The notes under the pieces were generated by a model that was not told the DNA's origin, did no database searches, and saw only the letters and a program-made list of their open reading frames with translations. Below are positions 47,101 to 53,892 of a stretch of DNA of 64,000 nucleotides, in pieces. Source of the stretch: Paraburkholderia sp. BCC1886 (GTDB lineage: Bacteria > Pseudomonadota > Gammaproteobacteria > Burkholderiales > Burkholderiaceae); assembly GCF_900996245.1 (NCBI RefSeq), contig NZ_CAAJGK010000037.1:124001-188000 (forward strand), given 5' to 3'. The position numbers were made by a program, and so were the translations under genes. Within the stretch, counting starts at the first letter, position 1. Every line of letters begins with the position of its first letter.

Positions 47101-50100
47101 CGCCGCCGTAGGCATAGAGCTGCGCATCGCTGCCGACGCTGACGTTGTTGAGCGTGCCGCCGCGGACCACGCCGGTGCCGTACGTGCCGATCGTCACGTC
47201 CTGCGCAAGGCCGCCCGACACGGTGATGGTGCCGGCGCTGCCGACGGTGGTCGCGCTGGCGGTGCCGCCGGTCAGCACCGTCAGTTGGCCGCCGTCTTCC
47301 GCGACCACGTTCGACGCGACATTGCCGCTCACCGTGAAGCTGCCGAGGCGGTTCGTCGCGTTGGTGATGGTGGCCGACGTGTTGGTGACGAGCGCGCCGC
47401 CCGACGAGATGGCGACGGTATCCGCGACGCCGCCCGCATCCACTTCGAGACCGCCCGAATTGGCTACCGTCACCGAGGTCGCGATGCCGCCGCTGCTGAC
47501 CGTGGCGCTGCCATAAGTGCCGACCGTGGTCGACGTCGCCGAGCCGCCGTCCAGCACGGTGAGCGCGCCGCCGTTTTCCGCGACCACGTTCGACGCGAAG
47601 TTGCCGCTGACCGTGAAGCTGCCGAGGCGGTTCGTCGCATTGGTGATGAGCGCCGAAGTATTGGTGATGAGCGCGGCATTCGCGCTCATCGCGACCAGAT
47701 CGGCCGTGCCGCCTGCATCCACCTGCAGCGTGCCGGCACTGACCACCGTGTTACTCGCCAGGCCGCCGCTGAATACTTCGAGCTTCGCGCTGCCGCCATC
47801 GAGCACCAGGTTCGACGCGACGTTGTTCTGCACGGTGAACGCGCCCGACGTGTTCGTCGCGTTGGTGATGGTCGCCGACGTGTTGGTGATGATCTGGCCG
47901 CTGGCGCCTTGTACCAGGGAATCGGCGACACCGCCCGCGTCGACTTCGAAAATGCCGCCCGCCGAGTAGACGTTGTCGATGCCGCTGCCGCCGGCGAGCA
48001 CCGTGAGGTGACCCGTGTCGACCGATTGCCCGTGCGAGATGACGCCGTTGGCGATCGTGAATGCGGTGCCGTCGCTACGCGTGTTGTTGCCGTCGACCGT
48101 CGACGAAGTGTTGGCCACGAGGCCGCCGCTCGCGTTCTGGATGACGTTGGTGGCCGTCGCGCCCGCCGCGACGCTCAGCGTGCCATTCGCATCGATGGTC
48201 GTCGAATCCGCGCTGGCGCCGGACTGCAGGTAGATCCCGCCGTTGCTCACGACCGTCGCGTTATTGGTCTGCGCGCCGCCGTAGACCATCTGTTCCGCGT
48301 AATAACCGGACACGACGGAGCTGGTCGCGACGCCGCCCGATACCACCGTGTCGGTCGAGTAGTTGCCGACCGAGGTGTGCAGTTCCGTACCGCTGTTGGT
48401 TTCCTGCGCGAAGTAGACGATCGTGCCGGACAGCACCGCATTCGACAGCGAGCCGCCCGCACTGACAGTGAGCGAGCCGCCGCTGTTGACCGTGACGGCG
48501 GCAGCCGATCCGGCGACGATCGCGTTGCCCGAGTTATTGACGCTGACGACGTCCGCGTTACCGCCCGACAGGACATTGAGCGTGCTGCCCGAGTTGACCG
48601 TCGTCGTGGAAGCCCCGGCGTTGCTCAGCACGTTCTCGGTGCTGCCCGAGTTGAGGACGGTGCTGGAGGTGACGCCTGCATTCGACACGTTGAGCGTGCT
48701 GCCCGACGTTAGCGTCGAGCTGAGCGCGTAACCGTTATCCACGTTCTGGGTGCTGCCCGACGTCAGGGTCGTGCCCGACACCATGGCGCCCGAGGTCACG
48801 TTCTGGGTACTGCCGGAGGTGAGGGTCGTGCCGCTGGCGACGCCCGTGCCGGACACGTTCTGCGTGCTGGCCGATACGGTCGTGCCGGTAACGGTGCCGG
48901 CGACGTTCTGCACACCGCCGCTCGTGATGTTCGCGCCAAGGGCGCTGCCGCCTGCGGCGACGTTCTGCGTGCCGCCGGCCGCCACCGTGTTGCTGGCGAC
49001 GCCGCCGCTTTGCACGTTCTGGATGCCGCCTGCGCTCGCCACGGTGTTGCTGGTGGTGCCGCCGCTCTGCACGTTCTCGGTGCCGCCCCCGCTCGCCACG
49101 GTGCCGCTCGCGGTGCCGCCGCTCAGCACGCTGAGTTCGCTGCCGCTCGTCAGCAGCACGCGCGACGCGGCATTGCCGCTGATGCTGAACGTGGTGGCGT
49201 TGGCATTGGTGCCGGTGATGATGCCGGAGGTGGTGGCCGAGATCATCGCACCGGCTACGAGCGTGACGCCGGTGGCCGTTGCACCGGCTTCCAGCACGTC
49301 CGTGCCGCCCGCGGCGACGGTGACGGCGCTTGCCACGCCGCCCGACGCGACGTCCTGAACGCCGCCCCTGTAGACGGTCGTGGACGTCGCAAGTGCGCCC
49401 GAGCCGACGTTCTGGGTGCTTCCGCTACTGACGAAGGTGAGTTGGGCCGAGGCGCCCGACGAGACATTCTGGACGCCGCCGCTGGTCAGCGTGTTGTACA
49501 GCGCCGAGGTGCCCGAGCCGGCGACGTTCTGCGTGCCGTTGGCGACGGTGGTGTATTCCACGACGCCGGTCGAATCGACATTCTGGACGCCACCGCTGTT
49601 GACCGTGGCGAGGTAGGCCAATCCGCCCGACGAGACGTTCTGCGTGCCGCCGGTGACGGACGTGTTGTACGCCGAGCCATTGAGGGTCTGCGTGCCGCCG
49701 CTGCCGACGGTGGTGTTGGACACCACGCTGCCGAGGGCGACGGTCTGGAGGCCGCCGCTGTTGACGATCGTGCCCGACGCGATGCCGCCGGACGAGACGA
49801 CCTGCGCGCCGTCGAGATTGACGCTGGTGCTGCGCGCGATGCCGCCCGAGCTGACCGTCTGGTTGCCGCCGCTATTCACGGCGGTGCTCGAGGCTACGCC
49901 GCCGGCCGACACGATCTGGCTGCCGCCGGAGTCGACCACGGAGCTAACGGTCCTGCCGCCCGAGCTGACCATCTGCGTGCCATACAGGCCGATCTGCGAG
50001 CCCGAGGCGACGCCGCTGGAAGAGACGACCTGAATGCCGCCCTGGTCGACCGTCACGGCCGACGTCACGCCGCCCGCCGACACGTTCTGCGTGCCGGCTT

Positions 50101-50299
50101 CGACGGTCTCGCCGGAGACCGTGATACCGCTCGTCACGTTAGTGGTAAAAACCGGCGCCGGGACGGCATGCGCCGCGGGCGCGAATGCGACGAACAGACC
50201 GAACATCGAAAACATACCGGACAGCAGGCGCGACACGGTGCGTCTGCGATTGCCGAAGACGTGCTGGCAGAATTTACGGCGAAAGGTAATTGGTTTCAT
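37301..50299 (-). CDS. Giant AIDA-type autotransporter adhesin with heptosylated strand-loop-strand repeats
   Basis: 4332 residues. Long signal peptide (1 to about 45, ending AHA before VPAPVF), then a passenger of about 3,900 residues made of nearly 200 copies of a 19-residue unit such as GGTASGTTVNSGGTQNVSS, broken by eleven longer spacer modules (GTNxxGxFxxxGNxxSxVxVExGG). A junction (YTILSYTGTLTGAFAG, about 3930-4040) leads to the outer-membrane beta-barrel (about 4048-4332) ending GLNWKW with the terminal aromatic residue. Such repeats are the target of Aah/TibC-type O-heptosyltransferases, and one is encoded directly upstream. Expected role: surface adhesion, aggregation or biofilm. The length is several times that of AIDA-I or TibA. 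Continuous frame, no stops; a repeat-driven assembly error cannot be excluded. Confidence 0.95.
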   Translation of the reverse strand: MKPITFRRKFCQHVFGNRRRTVSRLLSGMFSMFGLFVAFAPAAHAVPAPVFTTNVTSGITVSGETVEAGTQNVSAGGVTSAVTVDQGGIQVVSSSGVASGSQIGLYGTQMVSSGGRTVSSVVDSGGSQIVSAGGVASSTAVNSGGNQTVSSGGIARSTSVNLDGAQVVSSGGIASGTIVNSGGLQTVALGSVVSNTTVGSGGTQTLNGSAYNTSVTGGTQNVSSGGLAYLATVNSGGVQNVDSTGVVEYTTVANGTQNVAGSGTSALYNTLTSGGVQNVSSGASAQLTFVSSGSTQNVGSGALATSTTVYRGGVQDVASGGVASAVTVAAGGTDVLEAGATATGVTLVAGAMISATTSGIITGTNANATTFSISGNAASRVLLTSGSELSVLSGGTASGTVASGGGTENVQSGGTTSNTVASAGGIQNVQSGGVASNTVAAGGTQNVAAGGSALGANITSGGVQNVAGTVTGTTVSASTQNVSGTGVASGTTLTSGSTQNVTSGAMVSGTTLTSGSTQNVDNGYALSSTLTSGSTLNVSNAGVTSSTVLNSGSTENVLSNAGASTTTVNSGSTLNVLSGGNADVVSVNNSGNAIVAGSAAAVTVNSGGSLTVSAGGSLSNAVLSGTIVYFAQETNSGTELHTSVGNYSTDTVVSGGVATSSVVSGYYAEQMVYGGAQTNNATVVSNGGIYLQSGASADSTTIDANGTLSVAAGATATNVIQNASGGLVANTSSTVDGNNTRSDGTAFTIANGVISHGQSVDTGHLTVLAGGSGIDNVYSAGGIFEVDAGGVADSLVQGASGQIITNTSATITNATNTSGAFTVQNNVASNLVLDGGSAKLEVFSGGLASNTVVSAGTLQVDAGGTADLVAMSANAALITNTSALITNATNRLGSFTVSGNFASNVVAENGGALTVLDGGSATSTTVGTYGSATVSSGGIATSVTVANSGGLEVDAGGVADTVAISSGGALVTNTSATITNATNRLGSFTVSGNVASNVVAEDGGQLTVLTGGTASATTVGSAGTITVSGGLAQDVTIGTYGTGVVRGGTLNNVSVGSDAQLYAYGGVTSGAVIGASGFLMVSGTASVQDTQLKSGAEEYVLGGTTTGTVISAGAVDYVEGGVTSGATLAGGTQVVYDGVTSDTQFNSGSLTVNGGTAVGTVAASGTTVNLITGTTVGTLLSGGATETVTSGMASGTVVSSGASQTIGQYGAESGSQIQNGGTVTVNGQSTGSVVSSGGTLTVANSGALATSATLLAGGSMTVQNSATVDSTQVDGGTLSVLTGTTASNTDVSNGGSLLLSGGVGYGTTVSSGGTETVSAGGYASGTTVEDGGNQLISAGGLASATTVSGGTQTVTSGGVAAGTQVQSGAQIVASGAVATGATIDGGEQQVLSGGRASGTVVNASGSEQVSSGGYASGTTVASGGNLTIVAGGSALGVTQQSGAALYADTGALVSGTNPDGSFRISGNVASNVDVENSGVLTVLSGGTSINTHVGSSSAEVVNSGGVTSGATVDAFAEQYVSAGGTTVYADIAGYQDVDGTASGTTVLAGGNQNVHSGGVASGTTVEANGAMTLGDGASGTDAILAGGTQVVQSGGTATGTTIYSGEQDVEGSASGTLVSGGTQNVSSGGSAGGTQVFAGGTQNVTGGTATTTTVSSGGVQAVTGNGIATGTTVATGGSASVGSGGTMNAATVAGGTLEVADGGVASATTVQSGGTQQIDNGGLASASTVNSGGQTVVLAGGSAAATTVAAGGALSVQGGATATDVNQMSGAALVANTDATVSGTNANGSFSVANNSATNVLVENGGAFTVEANGTASNTHVGSAGLEDVASGGVATGTIVSSGGSQLLDAGGSSTATTVLAGGVQTVAAGGVASGSLLSGGNQIVDGTAVDTSVVSGSKQIVSSGGTASNTSVGASGIQQVLSGGVASGGTVATGGEQVVTGGSTVNTVVTGGEQKVTAGTASGTVVSAGTQVVANSGTAIGTDVKSGGIQTINAGGTAAGGEVESGGTQTVNASGTASDGLIDAGATQVVSGSAVNTTVSGTQTVYGTASGTTVDGASALQTVASGGLAAGGSVDGGGSQTVALGGTANGTTIGASGTQNVSGTANDTVVSGGTQNVAAGGQSIGASFTGGVENVAGTAFGTSLTSATQNVQVGGTAVSAQVGDGASQQVAGLALATTVTSGGSQTVTATGDATGTSVVAGGLETVQSGGHATSSTVSSGGQLTLAAGGTVAGLDQQAGATLVADTSGTITSGTNASGAFSIVGNVASGVLVENGGSFTVLSGGQSFGTQVGSAGTEIVAAGGSATGAQVDGGTQRVSGTATGTTVLGNGQQTVASGGIANGTSVSAGGAVTVQAGGTANDAQIGSGGALTVASAGLASGSVLQGGAQTIDAGGQASGTIVDAGGVETVANGGLAVGTTVSGSGLQNVQSGGVASATQVQSGGTQNVAAGGSAVTTQVGSGGLQTVQTGGTAIDTTVANGGEQDVASGGTATGTVVSAGGVQRVSAGGSAGGVSLGSGGNQYVSSGGNADGVSIADGGVQTVLAGGNVSGSQVSSGGLQAVSSGGASLDAVVSGGGQQTVTAGGSATGSLIQSGGSLTVSSGGTASNVALTSGGTATITGAGSATIAQASGAALVTDTSATVSGTNASGTFQVSGNVGSNVLVEDGGAFSVLSGGKSVATHVGSGGTETVLAGGVASGSLVSGGEQVLDGAAVSATVIAGGLQVVSSGATATNTSVGSGGLQQVLGGVASGGIVTANGEQIVDGGSAVNTVIAGGEQKIASGTATGTVVSAGTQSVGGTGMAVDTDVKSGGSQTIFAGGTASGGEIESGAIQDVSTGGVASGTTIDAGATQVVSGTALNTLVSGTQTVYGSVSGTTVAGANALQTVASGGSASGGSVDGGAAQTVAAGGSATGTAIGATGTQNVSGTAIDAVVSGGTQNIAPNGESIGASLVGGVQNVAGEADGTTLTSATQNVQAGGIAGTTTVGAGAVQAVASAGVASATTVDAGGVQTVQAGGSANASTLEAGGELKLVAGGTVNGVDQLAGGKLVADTSGTITNGINADGAFSIVGNVASGVLLENGGSFTVLSGGQSFGTQVGSAGTEKVSAGGSATGTLVSGGEQLVSGTAVGATVVAGGEQKIAASGVASGTTVSEGGTVIVAGLANGTQVGSGGTVSVTSGGKAAATQVASAGSVSVGANGKATGTVINSGGTLTVASAGLASGSVLQGGSQTIDAGGKASGTTVNAGGVETVAAGGLTVGTTVASAGLQTVQSGGVASSTQVLSGGTQNVAAGGSSISTLVAGGGLQTVQTGGTAIDTTVDNGGEQDVASGGIVTGTVVSSGGIQRVSSGGSAGSVTVGSGGNQYVSSGGAANSVTVSGGGTQTVTDGGTVTGTQVTSGGTQAISSGGSSTDATVSSGGTQTVTAGGTASGTTVNSGGSLTVSSGGTAGGVTLTSGGTATVTGAGSATIQQSAGGALVTDTSATVSGSNASGTFQVSGNVGSNVLVENGGVFNVLSGGSAQSTHVGSGGTENVLAGGVASGSLVSGGTQTVSSGGSAVDATVADSGTQQVAAGGSATGTSVSAGGSQTVAGTASNTTVTGTSGTQTVTSGGVAQNTTVADGGTQNVSSGGVANSTTVAASGTQTLTDGGVASGTTINGGTQNILGGGVATDTTVNAGGLQYVDGVIEGYAYNTVVNSGGVQQVAFGGAAVNAVVNSGGLQEVQADGVATSATLNGGTQVVSSGGTATSTTVNAGGLQQVLSGSLVSNTLVNSGGTVTGDGDVAGLVVTSGGLVTDLASASLGIEDDGGTVQVDTLTTANVAVNSGGTLLGSGTLTGNATVNAGGTLAATTPGQTLHVNGNLALNDGSTFVVSATAAGQAGSVAVTGDVSIAQSGADGGAKVSVIASPDTWKSGTKYTILSYTGTLTGAFAGVSMDYAYLTPTLSYAAQEVDLTLNITSLFYQSGAFAGFGLVGQNQNQLQVASALNRIYAAGGNTITDSLLLESKTGAQTALNEMSGQEATGLLRVARQSTEAFGNAVGDRQTATALARPSDDVWATVRYGQSHTAGSESVGSTALDARTSSLTIGVDHEVVRDVRVGVAVDADYSDLSFGEPGASGHANGWQALVYGAWQPAAQPFYARATAGIGRWSNSVNRAIAFGDLAGSPQGSTETRAATAYAEGGLNLHLRDDMTLQPYVGMRVGRYSQDGYGEGNGNVFDLVYQGSSQAATTGVAGVRYLFTQKRADGASNTWEIDANMQQRIGSLGQSLNAAFASAPGTVYQVSGTPLARTVAHVATGGSWEIGRHASVFAHVAVDAGKHEQDYSGAVGLNWKW
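39661..42185 (-). repeat. Passenger super-repeat, copy B (about 2.5 kb)
   Basis: Second copy of a roughly 2.5-kb block that begins and ends at the sequence VASGSLVSGG. Contains two spacer modules (near 41.1 and 39.8 kb). Matches copy A in order of all sub-repeats, with visible base and residue differences, so the duplication is not recent. Confidence 0.7.
42186..44658 (-). repeat. Passenger super-repeat, copy A (about 2.5 kb)
   Basis: First copy (N-terminal side) of the super-repeat. Corresponding markers lie 2525 bases (42186 versus 39661) and 2473 bases (44659 versus 42186) apart. Contains spacer modules near 43.5 and 42.3 kb. Confidence 0.7.
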
Positions 50300-50385
50300 T
50301 ATTTCTAGTGATCTTTTATTGGTGTCCCTCGCGTCGTGCGCGATGGGATCTGGTCTCTACTCGTCTAAAGCGTGCAACGAACTCT

Positions 50386-51711
50386 TTACAGCGTCGAACT
50401 GGCAGCCTGAACGGCGGCGGGTACGGCCTCTCCACCTGACCCGACTCCGAACCCCGGGATGCGCCGCAAGGTGCGCCTGACCTGCTCGGGCGTGATGAGC
50501 CGCGTGCATTCGAACTGACGCGGCGTGTCCTTGTGGCGCGGACACCAGAAGAAGTCCTGGTGATCGAAACGAACCCGCTGGTCGTTCCAGCAGCCCGTGC
50601 ACGCGTGGTAATTGATCACGCGGAACGGCGTCGCGAATTCGTTGTTCTCCTGCGTGAAGCCGCTGATCATGACGACCGGCGTGCGGCAAGCCCACGCGAG
50701 CCACGCGAGGCCGCTCGACAGACCGACGAAGAAATCGGCATGACGCAGCCAGCGCGCGCGCTCTTCGAGCGGCTTGTCGCCGGTCTGGTCTTCGGCGCCG
50801 TGCGGGATGTGGTTCCAGACGAGCCCCGAACCGTGCGTCGCCTTCTGGTCGATGCAGATCACGCGGTAGCCCGCTTCCTTCAGGAACGTGACGATCTCGC
50901 GCCAGCCGGTCGGATGATTCCAGTACTTGCACTGGGTCGAACTCTGCACGGCGATGCACACGTAGCGCTCTTCGATCGGACGGCTGTCGTCCGCCAGCGT
51001 GATCTCCGGCACCATCTCTTCCGGATCCACCCCGAGGATGTGGCCGGCCGTGCGGTGCAGTCCGACCTGACGGAAATCGCATGGTTGATGCACGCGGGCT
51101 TCGTCGTCGAAGAACAGGCCAATGTTGTAGGTCGCGTAGTAGCGCTTCGGGTCGACCTGCTCGTGCGTGACGAACTCGATCTCCGGATACGCGCGGCTAA
51201 AGAGCGGCGCGATCAGCGCCGACATCGCGCAGGTCAGCTTGCAGCCGTGCTTGCGCTGGAACTTCACCGCGTACGGAAACCAGCCCATCAGATCGCCGAG
51301 CGTGCCGACCGGGAACTGGATCAGCACCTCGCGATCCTTCGCGTCGTAGCGGTGAATGAAGGCCGGCTCGGCGTCCTTGCCGCGCTTCTGGATCTCGAGT
51401 TCGAACGGGACGAAATACTTCTTGCCGCTCGCCACCATGCCCGCGCCGATATCCGTCTCGAACAGGACGTTGTCGGTTTCGACGTCGCGCAGCACGACGT
51501 GCCATTCCCCTTCGGGAAGCACGACACGGCAGCCGCTGTTGAAGTCGAAGCGTGCGCCATGGCCGGCATCCTGGGTCGGCTCGGCAGCGGGGAGGGGGAA
51601 CGGCGGTTTGGCGGATCCGCTGGTCGACACCAGTTGGGTCGGAGCGGCGGGCGCGGCCGGGGTATCGCCGGCAGGAACGGCAAGAATGTCGTGAGGGATC
51701 GGAGCAGTCAT
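50386..51711 (-). CDS. Autotransporter strand-loop-strand O-heptosyltransferase (Aah/TibC family)
   Basis: 441 residues, GT9-like glycosyltransferase. After a Pro-rich N-terminus comes a beta-rich segment (FDFNSGCRVVLPEGEWHVVLRDVETDNVLFETD), then the catalytic part with GTLGDLMGWFPYAVKFQRKHG, VCIAVQSSTQCKYWN and GLSSGLAWLAWACRTPVVMISGF. Near the C-terminus Cys371, Cys374, Cys390 and Cys402 form the spacing CX2C-X15-C-X11-C, matching the iron-finger cysteines known from TibC. It transfers heptose from ADP-heptose of the LPS pathway to Ser/Thr of the autotransporter repeats in the cytoplasm before export. It lies 86 bases upstream of that gene on the same strand, so co-expression is likely. Confidence 0.93.
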   Translation of the reverse strand: MTAPIPHDILAVPAGDTPAAPAAPTQLVSTSGSAKPPFPLPAAEPTQDAGHGARFDFNSGCRVVLPEGEWHVVLRDVETDNVLFETDIGAGMVASGKKYFVPFELEIQKRGKDAEPAFIHRYDAKDREVLIQFPVGTLGDLMGWFPYAVKFQRKHGCKLTCAMSALIAPLFSRAYPEIEFVTHEQVDPKRYYATYNIGLFFDDEARVHQPCDFRQVGLHRTAGHILGVDPEEMVPEITLADDSRPIEERYVCIAVQSSTQCKYWNHPTGWREIVTFLKEAGYRVICIDQKATHGSGLVWNHIPHGAEDQTGDKPLEERARWLRHADFFVGLSSGLAWLAWACRTPVVMISGFTQENNEFATPFRVINYHACTGCWNDQRVRFDHQDFFWCPRHKDTPRQFECTRLITPEQVRRTLRRIPGFGVGSGGEAVPAAVQAASSTL

Positions 51712-52009
51712 CGATTGAAGCGGAATGGTCCTTGAACCGGCAACCTCTCTCAGGGCTGCCGGACGAGTGGCTTACATACCGATCGATCGGACAAGGCGGG
51801 GCGGCACAACTCGGAGCGCGAAATCAAACCAGCTTGCTACTCAAACGCAAAAGGCATAACTCGGGGATCGAAGCCGCCGGGCGATGCCGTCATCTGGTAG
51901 AGCGCTGGGCATACCCTTTAACGGCAGGCGCGCCGCAGTCTTGATACCGAATGTAACGATTTGCTTAAAAAAACTTTCAGTAAGGAAAGGTAAGGGCTCG
52001 AGCGGCGAT

Positions 52010-53074
52010 TCAAGCCTGCATGCGCAGGTCTTGCGGGGCGACGCCGAAGGCGCGCCGGAACGCGCGCGAGAAGTCGGATGCGCTCTTGAAACCCAGCGCG
52101 AAACCGATGTCCTGAACGGGGACGTGGGGGAAGTGGACGAGGTCGTGGGCCGCCGTGCGCAGCCGCACGTGGCGGATATAGGTGCCCAGTCCGCCTTCAT
52201 GCTGGAATAGCCGATATAGCGTCGGCCGCGACAGCCCGAGCGAATCGACCACGGACTCGGGCGACAGATCGCTGTCGGCGAGATTCGCGCGCACGAAGCT
52301 GCGCGCGCGGTCAAAGGCCATCGCTCGCGCCAGCGCGCGTTCGCCGCCTTTCAACCCGGCCTGTTCGCCGAACGCCTCGGTAATCAGCTGCACGATTTCA
52401 CGCAGGTCGCGATACGCCTCGTCGGGCGCGATGAAGCGGATACGCGCCGACAACGCGACGGTGCGCCGGACCACGTAATCCACCACCGGCAGAAGCGGCG
52501 ACAGCACGCGGCCATGCAAGGCACCGGGATCGGCGAATACGTCGCGCACCGCGAGACCCGGCAGGAAGATCGTCATGTGGCGGCAGGCCTCGCGCAACAC
52601 GCGCACCGGCTGATCGAGATCGACCGCGAGAATGCCGCCGTCGAGCGGCGTGCTGTCCGTTTTCGCCGGCCGGGCAAGCAGGTTATGCGGCACCGAGTCG
52701 ATGAACACGTGGAAGACGAGGCTGCGCGCGCTGTCCCGCGAGATGCGCGTGATGGTCCGGTCGAGCGTCAGCCGGTCGGTGAAGCAATCCGCAAACATGA
52801 ATTCGCCGACGTCGTAGCGGTCGATCGAGCCGCGAAACGGCAGCAGCACTTCCGCAAGCGACGGCACCACGTCGATGACCTGTCCCATGCGCTCGCGCCA
52901 GGCCAGCAGTTGCAGATGGGTGTCCAGCGCCGCGACGTCGAAATGCTGATGCGCGATCCGCAGACGTGGCTCGGGATCGACGGCGATGGGCAAGTTCTGG
53001 AAGTGCGTCTTGGCTGCCATGGTGCGGACGGGCGCAATCCTTTGAATAACGGGCGAACGGGAACGGTGCGTCAT
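52010..53074 (-). CDS. AraC family transcriptional regulator
   Basis: 354 residues from ATG 53074; ATG 53020 (MAAKTHFQ) is an equally possible start and neither has a clear ribosome site. N-terminal AraC-binding-like domain (about 20-200), C-terminal double HTH (about 255-354) with SPESVVDSLGLSRPTLYRLFQHEGGLGTYIRHVRL and DIGFALGFKSASDFSRAFRRAFGVAPQDLR. The XylS/FeaR-like layout suggests an activator. It is upstream of the heptosyltransferase-autotransporter genes on the same strand, separated by 298 bases, and could control them. Confidence 0.92.
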   Translation of the reverse strand: MTHRSRSPVIQRIAPVRTMAAKTHFQNLPIAVDPEPRLRIAHQHFDVAALDTHLQLLAWRERMGQVIDVVPSLAEVLLPFRGSIDRYDVGEFMFADCFTDRLTLDRTITRISRDSARSLVFHVFIDSVPHNLLARPAKTDSTPLDGGILAVDLDQPVRVLREACRHMTIFLPGLAVRDVFADPGALHGRVLSPLLPVVDYVVRRTVALSARIRFIAPDEAYRDLREIVQLITEAFGEQAGLKGGERALARAMAFDRARSFVRANLADSDLSPESVVDSLGLSRPTLYRLFQHEGGLGTYIRHVRLRTAAHDLVHFPHVPVQDIGFALGFKSASDFSRAFRRAFGVAPQDLRMQA

Positions 53075-53208
53075 GATAAGACAACTTAAGCATTTGCCTA
53101 CCATGTTGCCTTCGAACAGCGCCTGCGCAACTGCGCACCTGCGATGCTGCCGTAAAGTCGCGGTGGTACAGTGCTTGCCGTCTTTTCTCGTCCGAATGGG
53201 AGCGGTTC

Positions 53209-53844
53209 ATGTCGAAGCCTGCAAGACTCGTTTTTACCGCCGCGGCCACGGTATTCGCCGCAGCCGCCGTTGCGTTGTCCGGTGTTGCCGTCGCGGCGGA
53301 TCAGCCCGCGCCCAGTTATCTGCCCGCCACGGCGGTCCCCACGTTCCAGAACGCGCCGGCGATCGTCGAAGGCGCCAAGGGCAGCAACGTCAAAGCGACG
53401 ATCTACGTGTTCATGGACCCGAATTGCATCTTCTGTCACTACGCGTGGAAAGCGCTGCAGCCGTATGAAGCGGTGGGCTTGCAGGTGCACTGGATTCCGA
53501 TGGGTTTCCTGAAACCGGATTCGCCGGGTAAGGCCGCCGCGTTGCTGCAGGCTAAAGACGGTCCCGCGCTGTTGCGCGAACTCGAAACAAAGTTCTCGGA
53601 GAAGGAAGAGTCCGGCGGCATTGCGCCGCTCGCGACGATTCCATTTGCAACGCAGACCCGGCTGAACGGCAACGCGAAGATGTTCAAGGACTTCGGCTTC
53701 GACGGCACGCCGACTATCATCTATCGGGCGAGCGGCGGACGCTGGGCCGACCTGAGCGGCCTGCCGCCGTTGAGTTCGTTGCCCGGCCTGCTGAATCTGC
53801 CCGAACAGGCGATTACCGATCCGTCCTTGCAGCAGTTCCGATAA
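53209..53844 (+). CDS. DsbG-like thiol:disulfide interchange protein, short form
   Basis: 211 residues with a Sec signal (cleaved near AVA-ADQ, about 30). Thioredoxin fold with active site DPNCIFCHYAW and cis-Pro loop GTPTIIYR. DsbG/DsbC proteins have an extra N-terminal dimerisation domain of about 60 residues; here only some 30 residues precede the thioredoxin domain, so it may be monomeric. It acts on periplasmic protein disulfides. Followed closely by a DUF1090 gene. Confidence 0.88.
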   Translation: MSKPARLVFTAAATVFAAAAVALSGVAVAADQPAPSYLPATAVPTFQNAPAIVEGAKGSNVKATIYVFMDPNCIFCHYAWKALQPYEAVGLQVHWIPMGFLKPDSPGKAAALLQAKDGPALLRELETKFSEKEESGGIAPLATIPFATQTRLNGNAKMFKDFGFDGTPTIIYRASGGRWADLSGLPPLSSLPGLLNLPEQAITDPSLQQFR

Positions 53845-53892
53845 ACGCGGCGGCGCCTGCCGCCTGTCTCCTGCCATCCACCGAGGTGATCG

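Noticed and set aside
37214..48712. Very long open frames on the + strand (2194 and 1620 codons) opposite the autotransporter
   Set aside because: They are antisense shadows of repetitive GC-rich codons, highly Arg/Ala-rich with no domain, and the minus-strand frame has signal peptide, repeats and barrel.
37301..50299. Possible CRISPR or DNA satellite because of dense regular repeats
   Set aside because: Repeat period follows 57-base (19-codon) protein units in one continuous frame, with no unique spacers.
51841..51990. tRNA-like strings (GGTAGAGCGC on one strand, TTCGATCCCC on the other)
   Set aside because: No D-arm, anticodon or T-arm stems pair, and no acceptor stem is found.
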